The notes: generated by a model from the letters alone, not told the origin. A stretch of 40,073 nt of DNA from a bacterium (GCA_021824285.1 JAKAKZ010000007.1:1-40073); one strand, 5' to 3'. Positions 14,067 through 21,700 are shown, numbered from the stretch's first letter. Numbers and translations: made by a program.

Positions 14067-14495
14067 ATGCCTTTGGATACGATGGCGCTGATGCGCCGCT
14101 GGTCGCGGCGGCAGTTCGAATTCGACCGCCAGCTGGCCGAGCTGACGCCTGCCGAGTTGAGCGAAATTGCCGGTTTGGAGCTCTACGGCACGGCGCTCTC
14201 CGGCCACTGCAACCTGCGGGCCTTCTACAGCTTGGAGGGCGATTTCCCGGAGTTAGGCGAGCGTCCCGACAGCTTGCCGGACGGCCGCCTGCTCGAGATC
14301 GCGTTCTTGGCCCTGGAGCGCTACCGCACCCTGGGCGCCGACCGCGGAGGTTTTCTGCCGGAATACGTCGCGGCGCAGACTGCCCATCTGAGCTGCTGCG
14401 TCCGCTGCCGTGAAGCCGTGGTCCGCCACCTGCGTCGCTCCGGTCGGGAGTACCTCGAGCTCCGGCGTCTGCTCTGGAGTCCGCTGCTCCATTGA
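14067..14495 (+). CDS. Small protein with HX3CX2C motif, unknown
   Basis: A 142-residue soluble protein. The ATG at 14067 is preferred because TTGGAGA lies just upstream as a Shine-Dalgarno site; an in-frame TTG at 14049 is upstream of it. The N-terminal half is helical and charged (RRWSRRQFEFDRQLAELTPAEL). The C-terminal half contains H107-L-S-C110-C111-V-R-C114 and H121. H107-X3-C111-X2-C114 is the pattern of zinc-binding anti-sigma (ZAS) domains, though no sigma factor is nearby and the protein has no membrane segment. Binding a metal is plausible; an anti-sigma role is only a hint. The 108-nt gap upstream is GC-rich, with dyads (GGCGCGCG at 13965, CGCGCGCC at 14024; GCGGACATCGGTCCGC) and no convincing promoter. 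Confidence 0.6.
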   Translation: MPLDTMALMRRWSRRQFEFDRQLAELTPAELSEIAGLELYGTALSGHCNLRAFYSLEGDFPELGERPDSLPDGRLLEIAFLALERYRTLGADRGGFLPEYVAAQTAHLSCCVRCREAVVRHLRRSGREYLELRRLLWSPLLH

Positions 14496-14505
14496 TCGAT
14501 CAGTC

Positions 14506-14530
14506 ATCCCCCGCATTGGGGGATTTTTTT
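14506..14530 (+). terminator. Terminator of the 142-residue protein gene
   Basis: Stem ATCCCCC/GGGGGAT with loop GCATT, followed by a run of seven T, 11 nt after the stop codon. Confidence 0.9.
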
Positions 14531-14593
14531 GATTGGCGGCCAGATGCGCCGTTTCGCTTGGTCGGCGAATCCCGCCGGCCCTGCCCGCGGGTG

Positions 14594-14602
14594 TGGTATA
14601 AT
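14594..14602 (+). promoter_or_regulatory. Extended -10 promoter upstream of the MITE-like element
   Basis: TGGTATAAT: consensus TATAAT (14597-14602) with a TGn extension and no good -35. It would transcribe through the 163-bp element into the AI-2E family gene. Confidence 0.55.
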
Positions 14603-14621
14603 TAAAGAAGGATAAGCTGAC

Positions 14622-14784
14622 GGAGACCTCTGCAAAACTCCTTTTCTGCCGCAAGCGCGCCGGTTCGGATGCGAAATCGCGCAAGCTCCTCCGCTTATAC
14701 TCCGTATGAACAGCGTCGCTCCTGCGTTTTTTCGCCTTGAGAGGGCACGATTTCGCAACGAAAGCGCTTTTGGCAGAGGACTCC
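14622..14784. mobile_element. MITE-like element in the leader of the AI-2E transporter gene
   Basis: A 163-bp non-coding block with inverted ends: left GGAGACCTCTGCAAAA, right (as complement) GGAGTCCTCTGCCAAAA. Further inward, GCGAAATCGCGC and TTGCGAAATCGTGCC pair. At the centre, CGCTTATACTCCGTATGA and its partner make a shorter dyad, followed by a CTCCTGCGTTTTTTCGCC stretch. The end sequence and internal layout resemble the tips of IS5/IS1182-like elements, so this looks like a MITE or a deletion remnant. No target duplication is evident. The right end contains AGAGGA, which acts as Shine-Dalgarno site of the next gene. Confidence 0.6.
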
Positions 14785-14785
14785 T

Positions 14786-15826
14786 ATGAGTAATCGCCGG
14801 TTCCAAATCTATTTCTTTGCGGCGGTCATGCTGGTCAGCCTTGCATTGACCGTATTGGTGTTCCGGCCGTATCTGGTGCTTCTGGCCTTCGGCGGCGTGT
14901 TCGCCATCCTCTCGCGCCCCATCCACCGCGCCTTTTTCCGGCTGGTGCGTTCGGAATCGGTCTCGGCCCTGCTGACGATCATCGTCGGCACGGCGGCCTT
15001 GGTCGTACCGGTGGCCTACTTCCTGATCGCCCTTTACGGTGAGCTTTCCGGCCTGTTCTCCTCCCTGCACATCGATTTGGGCGCGGCCGGCGATTTCATT
15101 GAACGGCATATTCCCGCAGAGTTTCATGGTCAGGTGCCGCTCATCATGGACGAGTTCGGACGTCTCCTGCGCGGCGTCGGCACGGCGCTCTCCGGCAATC
15201 TGGTCGGGTTGTTCTCCGACGTGGCCACGGTTACCTTCGACTTTTTCGTGGTCTTGATCGCCGCCTACTACCTGCTGCGCGACGGCACGAAGGTCAAACG
15301 CCTCCTGCTTCAGCTTTCGCCGCTCGGCGACAAGTACGATGAGCAGATTTTCCGCCGCGTCATCGTTGCGGTGCGCGCCGTCATGGGCGGCGTGCTGATG
15401 ATCGGCGTGCTCAAGGCCGTGCTCACGAGCATCACTTTCGCTTTCTGCGGCGTCCCGACGCCGATCTTCTGGGGCGTCATGGCCGGACTGGCGTCCATGG
15501 TCCCGGTCGTCGGTACCGCCATCGTTACGGTTCCGGCCATCGGTTATCTGCTCATGTACGGACATTACGTGGCCGCCGTGGTCCTGCTCCTGGTCTCTAT
15601 ATTCTTCATCGGCACGGTCGACAATTTCCTGCAGCCGAAGCTCGTGGAGAGCAAGACCAACATCCATCCGCTGCTCATCCTGCTGTCGATCCTCGGCGGT
15701 TTCAAGTTCTACGGGTTCGCCGGATTCGTGCTCGGCCCGTTGACCCTCGCGATGACCATGGCGCTGTTCGACGTCTATCGGCAGGAATTCCGCCAAGAGG
15801 CGGATGCGGTCGTGTCCGACAGCTGA
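14786..15826 (+). CDS. AI-2E family transporter (PF01594)
   Basis: A 346-residue multipass membrane protein of the AI-2E family, whose characterised members export small molecules or exchange Na+ and H+. Two N-terminal helices (about 8-28 and 30-48) and one at about 62-85 precede a soluble segment (90-145, ELSGLFSSLH...IPAEF). The conserved FFVVLIAAYYLLRDG motif lies near 155-170. Five helices follow, with GVPTPIFWGVMAGLASMVPVVGT and DNFLQPKLVESKTNIHPLLILLSILGG, the family signature. Length is typical. The specific substrate cannot be told from sequence. The ATG follows AGAGGACTCCT, a Shine-Dalgarno site formed by the end of the MITE-like element. The gene stands alone between two terminators. 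Confidence 0.92.
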   Translation: MSNRRFQIYFFAAVMLVSLALTVLVFRPYLVLLAFGGVFAILSRPIHRAFFRLVRSESVSALLTIIVGTAALVVPVAYFLIALYGELSGLFSSLHIDLGAAGDFIERHIPAEFHGQVPLIMDEFGRLLRGVGTALSGNLVGLFSDVATVTFDFFVVLIAAYYLLRDGTKVKRLLLQLSPLGDKYDEQIFRRVIVAVRAVMGGVLMIGVLKAVLTSITFAFCGVPTPIFWGVMAGLASMVPVVGTAIVTVPAIGYLLMYGHYVAAVVLLLVSIFFIGTVDNFLQPKLVESKTNIHPLLILLSILGGFKFYGFAGFVLGPLTLAMTMALFDVYRQEFRQEADAVVSDS

Positions 15827-15837
15827 TTCCAGGTATG

Positions 15838-15864
15838 AAAAACGGCGCCTTCGGGCGCCGTTTT
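15838..15864. terminator. Shared terminator of convergent genes
   Basis: AAAAACGGCGCC/GGCGCCGTTTT with loop TTCG-type, between the AI-2E gene and the convergent 174-residue exported protein; A and T tracts on both sides. Confidence 0.9.
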
Positions 15865-15877
15865 CGGTTGGGATGTG

Positions 15878-16402
15878 TCAGCGGTTTTGGTCGGGCGTCG
15901 CCGCATCGAAGGAGAATTTCACGCTGATGCCGGCGCCGGCCGCATCGCCGGTTCCGGCGCGGAACAGTCGGGACCAGGCATCGGCAAAGGGGCGCCAGAT
16001 CGCCGACAAGACGGGGCGCAGGTAGTCCCAGATGGCGGTCCAGGCCGTGGTCGTGGCATGGCTGACGTTTTTGGCGTCGGTCGTGGTCAACCCGCTATCC
16101 GCCACCTTGTCCTTCAGGGAAGCGGCGGTCTCCTGGGGGATGACGCCATCAGCGGTCGCGACGGCCGCCGCGTTGATGAGACGGTTGGCGGTATCCTTCA
16201 GGGAGCGGGCGGCTTTGCCCAGTAGGGCGTTCGGTGAGGGCAAAGGTGCCGCTTCGGCAGACGCCAATGCGCCTTCCGGCGTCTGACCGAAGACCGCACT
16301 GCCTGCCGATAAGGCGGTTCCGGCGGCCAAGGCGACGGCAGCGAACGACGCGGCGATCTTGAGGCTATGCCCTTTTTCGGTGAAGCGTTGCTGACGCGGC
16401 AT
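15878..16402 (-). CDS. Exported hypothetical protein
   Basis: A 174-residue protein with a basic start (MPRQQRFTEKGHSLK), a hydrophobic Ala-rich helix (about 15-33) and a likely signal-peptidase site near residues 36-40. The mature part is Ala/Thr-rich and helical up to about 115, then has Trp-rich amphipathic stretches (AWTAIWDYLRPVLSAIWRPFADAWSRLF, about 118-145) and a short Gly-rich beta end. I recognise no family. It lies 71 nt downstream of the TSP3/pseudopilin-like gene on the same strand, and no promoter is evident between them, so the two are likely co-transcribed and may act together at the cell surface. Confidence 0.6.
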   Translation of the reverse strand: MPRQQRFTEKGHSLKIAASFAAVALAAGTALSAGSAVFGQTPEGALASAEAAPLPSPNALLGKAARSLKDTANRLINAAAVATADGVIPQETAASLKDKVADSGLTTTDAKNVSHATTTAWTAIWDYLRPVLSAIWRPFADAWSRLFRAGTGDAAGAGISVKFSFDAATPDQNR

Positions 16403-16473
16403 ATTTTTTCGGTTTAGGTTTCGAGTTTGGCGTTCAGGAGGTGGACCGAAGGACGTGACGCACGGTTGCGGGT

Positions 16474-17427
16474 CTACGGCGCGGCATGGGTCCGACCGAT
16501 GGTCTGCATGGTCGGTTGGTGCAGCCCGTATTTTTTCTCATTAGCGGCGTAGGCGGAAAGTTCGGCTACGGTCATCTTGTCGGCGCCGGTCGGGTTATAT
16601 CCGTCGCGTATTTCCTGGCCGTCCGTGTAGCGGTCGCCGTCCGTGTCTGCTTTTTTCGGGTCCGTACCGAAGATCCGCAGCTCATCGCCGTCGCTGATGC
16701 CGTCGCCGTCCGTATCGGCCTTGTGCGGGTCGAGCCCGGCCAGCCGCTCCTCATCGAAGGTCAGACCGTCATGGTCCGTGTCCGAAGTCGGCGTTTCAGC
16801 CGTGGCGGTCGGCGGCGGCGCCGGCAGGCGGATGCTCGGACCGTCCGGTCGCGGCGGTGATCCGCCGGAGGCTAGGGCCGGGTCATACCCGTCTGGCGTC
16901 AGCAGGTGATCGCCGGGAGCCATGCTGTAGAGGCTGCCTTCCAGCGTGAACCTGATCTCGTAGCCGCCGGCGGTGAGCCGGTAGGCATATGGTTGTCGGC
17001 TCGATGGGTCCTTGGGGATGGAGGCGAGCAGTTTCGGCACCAGGGTCTCGAGCCGTTCCGGATAGCTGCCGCTCCGCTGATAGTAGGTGACGAGCGCCAG
17101 GCGGATGAGGTTGACGTCGCGATAACGGGCCTCGTCGCGCTGCACTGTTCCGGTCTGCCGATCCAAGCCGGTCGGCGAAGAGGTCGGAGCGGTTCCGGCA
17201 TATCCGCCATCTGTGTCTTTTACGCCGGATGGGGCATTAAAAGGAGCGACAGTCTGTTTGGCCGCAAGAAAGACGACGATGCCGATTGCGGCCACGAGCA
17301 CGAGGCTGCCGCTGATGCTCACGAGCAGCGCGCGACGCCTGGTCCAGGCCGATGGTCGGACCAGTCCGGCGGCTTTTTTCGCCCAAACGCTGAGCTTATT
17401 CGTGGTCGTGGCAGGCGGAATATCCAT
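16474..17427 (-). CDS. Anchored protein with pseudopilin-like and TSP3 calcium-binding regions
   Basis: A 317-residue protein. A basic cytoplasmic N-terminus (1-32) is followed by one membrane helix (about 33-56, ALLVSISGSLVLVAAIGIVVFL). An exposed part then begins with RDVNLIRLALVTYYQRSGSYPERLETL (about 103-130), the layout of the globular half of type II secretion G-type pseudopilins: a helix, then 'YP' and short strands. A Pro-rich linker leads to three thrombospondin type 3 units with DxDxDGxxxxxE loops (about 216-280: DTDHDGLTFDEE, DTDGDGISDGDE, DTDGDRYTDGQE), which bind calcium. It starts 6 nt after an extended -10 and so should be leaderless. A similar TSP3 pair occurs in the multi-Ig protein at 30.4-35.3 kb. 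Likely a surface protein. Confidence 0.78.
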   Translation of the reverse strand: MDIPPATTTNKLSVWAKKAAGLVRPSAWTRRRALLVSISGSLVLVAAIGIVVFLAAKQTVAPFNAPSGVKDTDGGYAGTAPTSSPTGLDRQTGTVQRDEARYRDVNLIRLALVTYYQRSGSYPERLETLVPKLLASIPKDPSSRQPYAYRLTAGGYEIRFTLEGSLYSMAPGDHLLTPDGYDPALASGGSPPRPDGPSIRLPAPPPTATAETPTSDTDHDGLTFDEERLAGLDPHKADTDGDGISDGDELRIFGTDPKKADTDGDRYTDGQEIRDGYNPTGADKMTVAELSAYAANEKKYGLHQPTMQTIGRTHAAP

Positions 17428-17433
17428 GGCTGG

Positions 17434-17442
17434 AGTATAGCA
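17434..17442 (-). promoter_or_regulatory. Extended -10 promoter, leaderless start
   Basis: Minus strand TGCTATACT with TATACT at 17434-17439; six nucleotides then separate it from the ATG at 17427. The first transcribed base should be at or next to the A of the ATG. Confidence 0.6.
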
Positions 17443-17495
17443 TTTTTTTGTACGTGGTCCGGTACGGCGGGACGGCGATGCGCTTCCCTCCGCCG

Positions 17496-17524
17496 TTGAC
17501 CTTTACTTCAGAATGCGTTAGTTT
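17496..17524 (+). promoter_or_regulatory. Promoter of the 185-residue lipoprotein
   Basis: -35 TTGACC (17496-17501), 17-nt spacer, -10 TAGTTT (17519-17524). Divergent from the promoter at 17434. Confidence 0.55.
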
Positions 17525-17562
17525 CCTGCCAGAAGTTCTTTTTCGCTGAAAGGCAGAAAGCG

Positions 17563-18120
17563 ATGTCGATGCCGTCCGCACGTCTTTTCGTGGCGCTTTT
17601 GGGCGCTGTCGCGCTCGGAGGCTGTGTCAGCCACCAGGAAGCCTTCCGGCGCCAAGCCGCACAGCCGCCGGTGCCTCTGGCTCCGGACGTGGTGTCCCGG
17701 CTGGCGGTCAGCCTGCCGGACTACTCCTGGTCCGTCGTGCGCGGGCCGTCGGAGGATAATCCGTTGGCCGTCCTGCGGCTGGCCCAGCCGGCGATGCACG
17801 CCTACGTCGAGATTACCGGCGTCAGGTTCACGGCCGGTACGCCGGTCGAGGCCGCGGAACTCATGCGGCAGCAGGTGGTCGCCCGCGGCCTCGTGCCGAC
17901 CGAGTGGCAAGACGCGTCCGACGGTTCCCGGGCCTCCTTCCGGTTCGAGGCGGCGGTCAACAGCGGTCAGCGGGTGACGGTCCGCTTCGTGGCGCGGCGC
18001 ATCGCTGGCTTGCCCGACGGCCTTTTCTACGTCGTGGGCACTTGGCCCAGTTCCGACGAAGATGACCTCGGCTTGCCGCCGTTCTTTGCCGTGATTGTCG
18101 ATTCTCTGGTCTTCCGATAA
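17563..18120 (+). CDS. Predicted lipoprotein, unknown
   Basis: A 185-residue protein with a short signal peptide ending in a lipobox, LGGC (C21), so it should be lipid-anchored on the outer face of the membrane. The mature domain is mixed alpha/beta: a PDYSWSVVRG segment, a strand AYVEITGVRF, a helix with PVEAAELMRQQVVARGL, then strands VTVRFVARR and GLFYVVGTWP. It ends in a helix with PFFAVIVDSLVF. The architecture resembles small PsbP/DUF1795-like or 'DcrB-like' folds, but no conserved signature lets me assign one. AAAGG about 10 nt before the ATG may serve as a weak ribosome-binding site. It is monocistronic: its own promoter upstream, a shared terminator downstream. Confidence 0.7.
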   Translation: MSMPSARLFVALLGAVALGGCVSHQEAFRRQAAQPPVPLAPDVVSRLAVSLPDYSWSVVRGPSEDNPLAVLRLAQPAMHAYVEITGVRFTAGTPVEAAELMRQQVVARGLVPTEWQDASDGSRASFRFEAAVNSGQRVTVRFVARRIAGLPDGLFYVVGTWPSSDEDDLGLPPFFAVIVDSLVFR

Positions 18121-18124
18121 CTGA

Positions 18125-18152
18125 AACGGCCCGCTTCCGGCGGGCCGTTTTT
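18125..18152. terminator. Shared terminator of lipoprotein gene and dus
   Basis: AAACGGCCCGC/GCGGGCCGTTTTT-type hairpin with loop TTCCG between convergent genes. Confidence 0.88.
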
Positions 18153-18172
18153 CCGTTTATGCGCGAGACCGA

Positions 18173-19117
18173 TCAGGCTATGTCCCGCAGGACCTTTTCG
18201 AGATCAGACTCGACGCTGATGCGCGACAGGTGCTCGCGCAGCCGCCGGGCCCCCGGCAGACCCTTGAAATAATATACAAGATGCTTGCGGAAGCCCTTCA
18301 GGCTGCCTCCATCGGCCGCGGCATGGAGCGCGGCGTGCTCGCGGATGACGGCCAGACGTACCGCCATGTCCGGTTCCGGCAGCTCCTGGCCGGCGACGGC
18401 GGCGGCGATGCGGCGGAAAATCCAGGGGTTGCCGAGCGCTCCTCGGGCGATGAGTACGCCGGCTGCGCCGGTGGTCCGCAGCGCCGCGAGCGCGGCTTCC
18501 GGGGTAAACACGTCTCCGTTCGCGAGCACCGGAATGCTTACCCGCTCCCGTGCCCGGGCGATGGCCGCCCAGTCCGCGATGCCGGCGTAGCCCTGCTCCT
18601 TGGTGCGTCCATGGATCGAGATCAGATCCGCGCCCGCCTCTTCGATGCGCGGCGCGAAATCCAGTACCTCCTCCGGGCGCGACCAGCCGAGGCGCATCTT
18701 CACCGACACCGGCCGCGGCGTGGCTTTCTTGGCCGCGCGCAGGATGTCGGCCGCAGCCTCGGGTTGGCGCATCAGCGCCGCGCCGTTGAAGTTGCAGGTG
18801 ATCTTGGTCGCCGGACAGCCCATGTTGATGTCGAAGGCGTCCGGCGCGTAGAGCCGGTCGATTGTCTCGATTGCCCGGGCCATCGTTTCCGGGTCGGAAC
18901 CGAAGACCTGCTGGACGATGGGTCGTTCTTCCTCCTCGAAACGCGTCATGCCCAGGGTTTTGGCGTTGCCGTGGACGACCGCGTCGGCGCTGACCATCTC
19001 CCGGAACACGTAGGGTGCGCCGTGCCTTTTGGCGATACGGCAAAAGGCCGAATCCGTGAGGTCGGCCATGGGGGAGAGGGCAATGATGGGTTTTGGGGCC
19101 TTGCGCCAGTCGAGCAT
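18173..19117 (-). CDS. dus: tRNA-dihydrouridine synthase
   Basis: A 314-residue FMN enzyme that reduces uridines of tRNA D-loops. The TIM-barrel opens with PIIALSPMADLTDSAFCRIA; the catalytic cysteine is C101 in DINMGCP, and SVKMRLGW, SIHGRTKEQGYAGIADW and VLANGDVFTPEAA supply FMN and tRNA contacts. The C-terminal helical domain has FRKHLVYYFKGLPGARRLREHL. The family is DusB-like, but which uridine it modifies cannot be told. The ATG at 19117 is chosen because a promoter at 19131-19159 leaves only about 6-7 nt of leader. An upstream in-frame TTG at 19159 falls inside the -35 box and cannot be the start. Divergent from the efflux operon. Confidence 0.93.
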   Translation of the reverse strand: MLDWRKAPKPIIALSPMADLTDSAFCRIAKRHGAPYVFREMVSADAVVHGNAKTLGMTRFEEEERPIVQQVFGSDPETMARAIETIDRLYAPDAFDINMGCPATKITCNFNGAALMRQPEAAADILRAAKKATPRPVSVKMRLGWSRPEEVLDFAPRIEEAGADLISIHGRTKEQGYAGIADWAAIARARERVSIPVLANGDVFTPEAALAALRTTGAAGVLIARGALGNPWIFRRIAAAVAGQELPEPDMAVRLAVIREHAALHAAADGGSLKGFRKHLVYYFKGLPGARRLREHLSRISVESDLEKVLRDIA

Positions 19118-19130
19118 ACTCTGACCGCTG

Positions 19131-19159
19131 AGCTTAGCCTCTTTTTGGGCCGCAGTCAA
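19131..19159 (-). promoter_or_regulatory. Promoter of dus
   Basis: Minus strand: -35 TTGACT (19154-19159), 17-nt spacer, -10 TAAGCT (19131-19136); 13 nt to the ATG. Confidence 0.65.
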
Positions 19160-19180
19160 TCGGAAGCGACCGAATGACGG

Positions 19181-19226
19181 TTGTTGCTTATGCTCAAAAG
19201 GGGTACAATTAAGCGGTAGCTATACT
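19181..19226 (+). promoter_or_regulatory. Promoter(s) of the MacAB-like efflux operon
   Basis: -35 TTGTTG (19181-19186), 17-nt spacer, -10 TACAAT (19204-19209), giving a ~17-nt leader. A second -10, TATACT at 19221-19226, lies 6 nt before the ATG and would give a leaderless form. There is no Shine-Dalgarno site in either case. Confidence 0.6.
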
Positions 19227-19232
19227 TTATAT

Positions 19233-20957
19233 ATGCCCAAGTTTTCCCGTCGGACGTACATCCTGGTCGGTTTGGCTGCGCTGGTCATCGGGGCTATCGT
19301 GTATGTCCGTTGGACAAAACCCAAGGTCAAGCCGCAGACCGAGGCCGTATCCCGTGGCACGGTCATTTCCGAAATTTCCGTTACCGGCTCGATCGCCGCC
19401 AAGACCAAGGTGACTCTCCAGCCGGAGGCCGTCGGAAAGGTCACCAAGATTTTCGTCAAAGAAGGTGATTCGGTCACCGCCGGTGACTCGCTCATGGCGC
19501 TCGACGACCGCGACGTCACCGCACGGGTGGCGGCCCAACGGGCATCGCTTGAGGCCGCCCAGGCCCAGCTGGACCAGCTCCGCGCCGGCGCCACGGCCCA
19601 GGAGATCCGTGTCGCCCAAGCGGCCGTCGATACGGCAGCCAGTCAGCGCGATGCCGCGCGTGCCACCGAATCCGACGCGCAGGTCGCCCTAGATAACGCC
19701 AGCAAGAACTTCGAGGCCGTGAAGGCCCGCGCCGCCAGCTACCTCAAGAGCCGCGTCGACGCTTTCCTGGTCGATTACGATCAGGCCGCTTACGTAGCCG
19801 CGGATTCGGTCAACCGCCTGACGACGGCGCTCTACACCAGCACCAACCAGCTGTCGTTCTATTCCTCGAGCGCCCAGGACCAGTCGCAGGCCGAGTTTTC
19901 GCGCGGTGCGGCGAAAGCCACCCTGCCGCACCTGCAGGATGCGGTCACGTCCGTGAAGGCGAAGGGCGATGACACGGGAGTCGCCGACGGCTGGGCCGGC
20001 ATCATGGCCGATCTCGCGGTGGTCAACGGTCACGTCAACGACAGCGCCGCAGTGCTGAACTACGCTCCGACACTGTCATCCACCACCCTTTCTACCTATC
20101 AGGCCAACGTCAACACCGCGCAGTCCAACATGAATACGGTCATGCAGAAGCTGACGACGGACAAGACCGGCCTGGACACCCAGGAGAAGACCAACGCCGC
20201 CGATATCCAGACCGCCCAGACCGCGCTCTCGAACGCGCAGGCTGCGCTGACCGCGGCAAGCAATTCCGTCCGGTCCGCGGAAAATTCCCTGGCGCAGGCG
20301 CAGGCGAATCTGGAACTCAAGCGCGCCCCGACCAGGCCAGAGTCCATTGAAGCCCAGCTGGCGCGGGTGCATGCCGAAGCCGCCGCGTTGGACGGCCTGC
20401 TGACCGAACTTTCCAAGCGCACCATCCGCGCTTCCATTGACGCCATCGTGACCGACATCCCGGTGACCGTGGGCGAGAATGTCGCGCCGGGACAGCCGGT
20501 CGTGGTGCTCAACACCAAAGGCAATTTCGAGATCATCGCCAACGTTTCGGAAATCGACATCGCTAAGGTAAAAGTCGGTGATCCGGTCAGCATCACGCTC
20601 GACGCTTTCCCGAAGGACCAGACCTGGACCGGCAAAGTCCTCTCCATCCAGCCGGCCGAAAAGGTCGTCGAGGGCGTCGTCTTCTACGAGACCAAGGTGC
20701 TGTTCGATGCCGAAGACGCGCGCCTGCGTTCCGGCATGACCGCGAACCTGGAGATCGAAGCCGGCCGCCGCGACAACGTCCTTCGTCTGCCGATCCGCGC
20801 CCTCAAGGAGACTGCGGGCCGCAAGTTTGTCGAGGTCCTGAAGAATGGCCAGACCGCCCAGACTGACGTCACTATCGGCCTTGAGAACACCAACTACGTG
20901 GAGGTGCTCTCCGGCGTAGCAGAAGGCGACCAGGTGGTCGTCGGCACCGCACAATGA
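19233..20957 (+). CDS. HlyD/MacA-like membrane fusion (adaptor) protein
   Basis: A 574-residue adaptor anchored by one N-terminal helix (about 9-26). The first lipoyl half is at about 45-90 (SVTGSIAAKTKVTLQPEAVGKVTKIFVKEGDSV). A very long alpha-hairpin follows (about 95-390), rich in Ala and Gln, with heptad-like patterns (LEAAQAQLDQLRAG; ALSNAQAALTAASNSVRSAENSLAQAQANLELKRAPTRPE cut into several helices). The second lipoyl half is at about 395-430, and beta-barrel and membrane-proximal domains follow (about 435-570, ending in VEVLSGVAEGDQVVVGT). It is larger than usual MacA (~370-400) because of about 150 residues inserted in the hairpin (about 165-320). With the ATPase and two permeases downstream it should form an efflux or surface-export machine. 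Confidence 0.9.
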   Translation: MPKFSRRTYILVGLAALVIGAIVYVRWTKPKVKPQTEAVSRGTVISEISVTGSIAAKTKVTLQPEAVGKVTKIFVKEGDSVTAGDSLMALDDRDVTARVAAQRASLEAAQAQLDQLRAGATAQEIRVAQAAVDTAASQRDAARATESDAQVALDNASKNFEAVKARAASYLKSRVDAFLVDYDQAAYVAADSVNRLTTALYTSTNQLSFYSSSAQDQSQAEFSRGAAKATLPHLQDAVTSVKAKGDDTGVADGWAGIMADLAVVNGHVNDSAAVLNYAPTLSSTTLSTYQANVNTAQSNMNTVMQKLTTDKTGLDTQEKTNAADIQTAQTALSNAQAALTAASNSVRSAENSLAQAQANLELKRAPTRPESIEAQLARVHAEAAALDGLLTELSKRTIRASIDAIVTDIPVTVGENVAPGQPVVVLNTKGNFEIIANVSEIDIAKVKVGDPVSITLDAFPKDQTWTGKVLSIQPAEKVVEGVVFYETKVLFDAEDARLRSGMTANLEIEAGRRDNVLRLPIRALKETAGRKFVEVLKNGQTAQTDVTIGLENTNYVEVLSGVAEGDQVVVGTAQ

Positions 20958-21021
20958 TTTAAGGTTTGGAAGTATGGAGTAGCGCCGCTCCGAACTCCCG
21001 CACCTCCGCACCTCCATCCAA
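20958..21021. repeat. Intergenic word array L6
   Basis: The 64-nt gap between adaptor and ATPase genes is word-type throughout. Left: GGTTTGG, AAGTATGG, AGTAGCG. Right: CCGAACTCC, CGCACCTCC, GCACCTCC, ATCC. On the complement this reads GGAGGTGC twice in tandem, then GGGAGTTC and GGAGCGG. The right arm ends 2 nt before the ATG. Confidence 0.6.
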
Positions 21022-21699
21022 ATGCCGCCCCTCATCCGTCTCGAGCATCTCGTCAAGGAATATAGCGACAGCGAGCAGCCCGTGCTCGCGCTTGATGGCG
21101 TTGACTTGACCATCGAAGCCGGTGACTTCGTGGCCATCATGGGTCCGTCCGGCTGCGGCAAGTCCACGCTCATGCACCTGCTCGGCTTCCTGCTTTCGCC
21201 GAGCTCCGGCAAGTATTTTTTGGAGGGCAAGGACGCCTCGAGCCTCACGGATGACGAACGGGCAGATATCCGCAACCGCCGAATCGGCTTCGTCTTCCAG
21301 AGCTTCAACCTGCTGCCGCGCACCAGCGTGCTCGACAATGTGCTGCTGCCGGTCGAGTATATGCCCGACGCGGACCGGGCGGCCGCCCGCAAGCGTGCGC
21401 TCGAGCTGCTTAAGCTGGTCAAGCTGAGCCATCGGCTGAACGCGAATCCCAACCAGCTCTCGGGCGGCGAGCAGCAGCGCGCCGCCATCGCCCGCGCGCT
21501 CATCAACCGGCCGGCACTGATTCTGGCCGACGAGCCGACCGGCAACCTCGACTCTAAGACCTCCGATGAGGTCATGGACCTGCTTTCCGAACTGCACCAT
21601 GAAGGCCACACGATCGTCATGGTGACCCACGAGGAGGAGATCGCGGCGCGGGCGCACCGCACCATCCGCATGAAGGACGGCCGCATCGTCTCTTCCTGA
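21022..21699 (+). CDS. MacB/LolD-type ABC ATPase
   Basis: A 225-residue ATP-binding protein of the MacB/LolD/FtsE group. Walker A GPSGCGKST is at residues 41-49, followed by the family-typical MHLLGFLLSPSSGKYFLEGKD, the Q-loop FVFQSFNLLPRTSVLDNV, the signature LSGGEQQRAAIARAL, Walker B LILADEPTGNLDS and the H-loop MVTHEEEIA. It drives the two FtsX-like permeases encoded next. The 1-nt gap to the first (TGATATG junction) indicates coupled translation. The adaptor gene upstream completes a MacAB-like set. In a cell presumed to have a single membrane, such systems move peptides or lipoproteins from the membrane surface; the substrate here is unknown. Confidence 0.95.
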   Translation: MPPLIRLEHLVKEYSDSEQPVLALDGVDLTIEAGDFVAIMGPSGCGKSTLMHLLGFLLSPSSGKYFLEGKDASSLTDDERADIRNRRIGFVFQSFNLLPRTSVLDNVLLPVEYMPDADRAAARKRALELLKLVKLSHRLNANPNQLSGGEQQRAAIARALINRPALILADEPTGNLDSKTSDEVMDLLSELHHEGHTIVMVTHEEEIAARAHRTIRMKDGRIVSS

Positions 21700-21700
21700 T

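Noticed and set aside
14504-15796. 430-codon open frame antisense to the AI-2E gene
   Set aside because: Low-complexity Glu/Gln/His/Asp translation of the complement of a membrane protein gene, and it runs through the MITE-like element.
19118-19159. TTG-initiated extension of dus
   Set aside because: The TTG lies within the -35 hexamer of the dus promoter, upstream of transcription.
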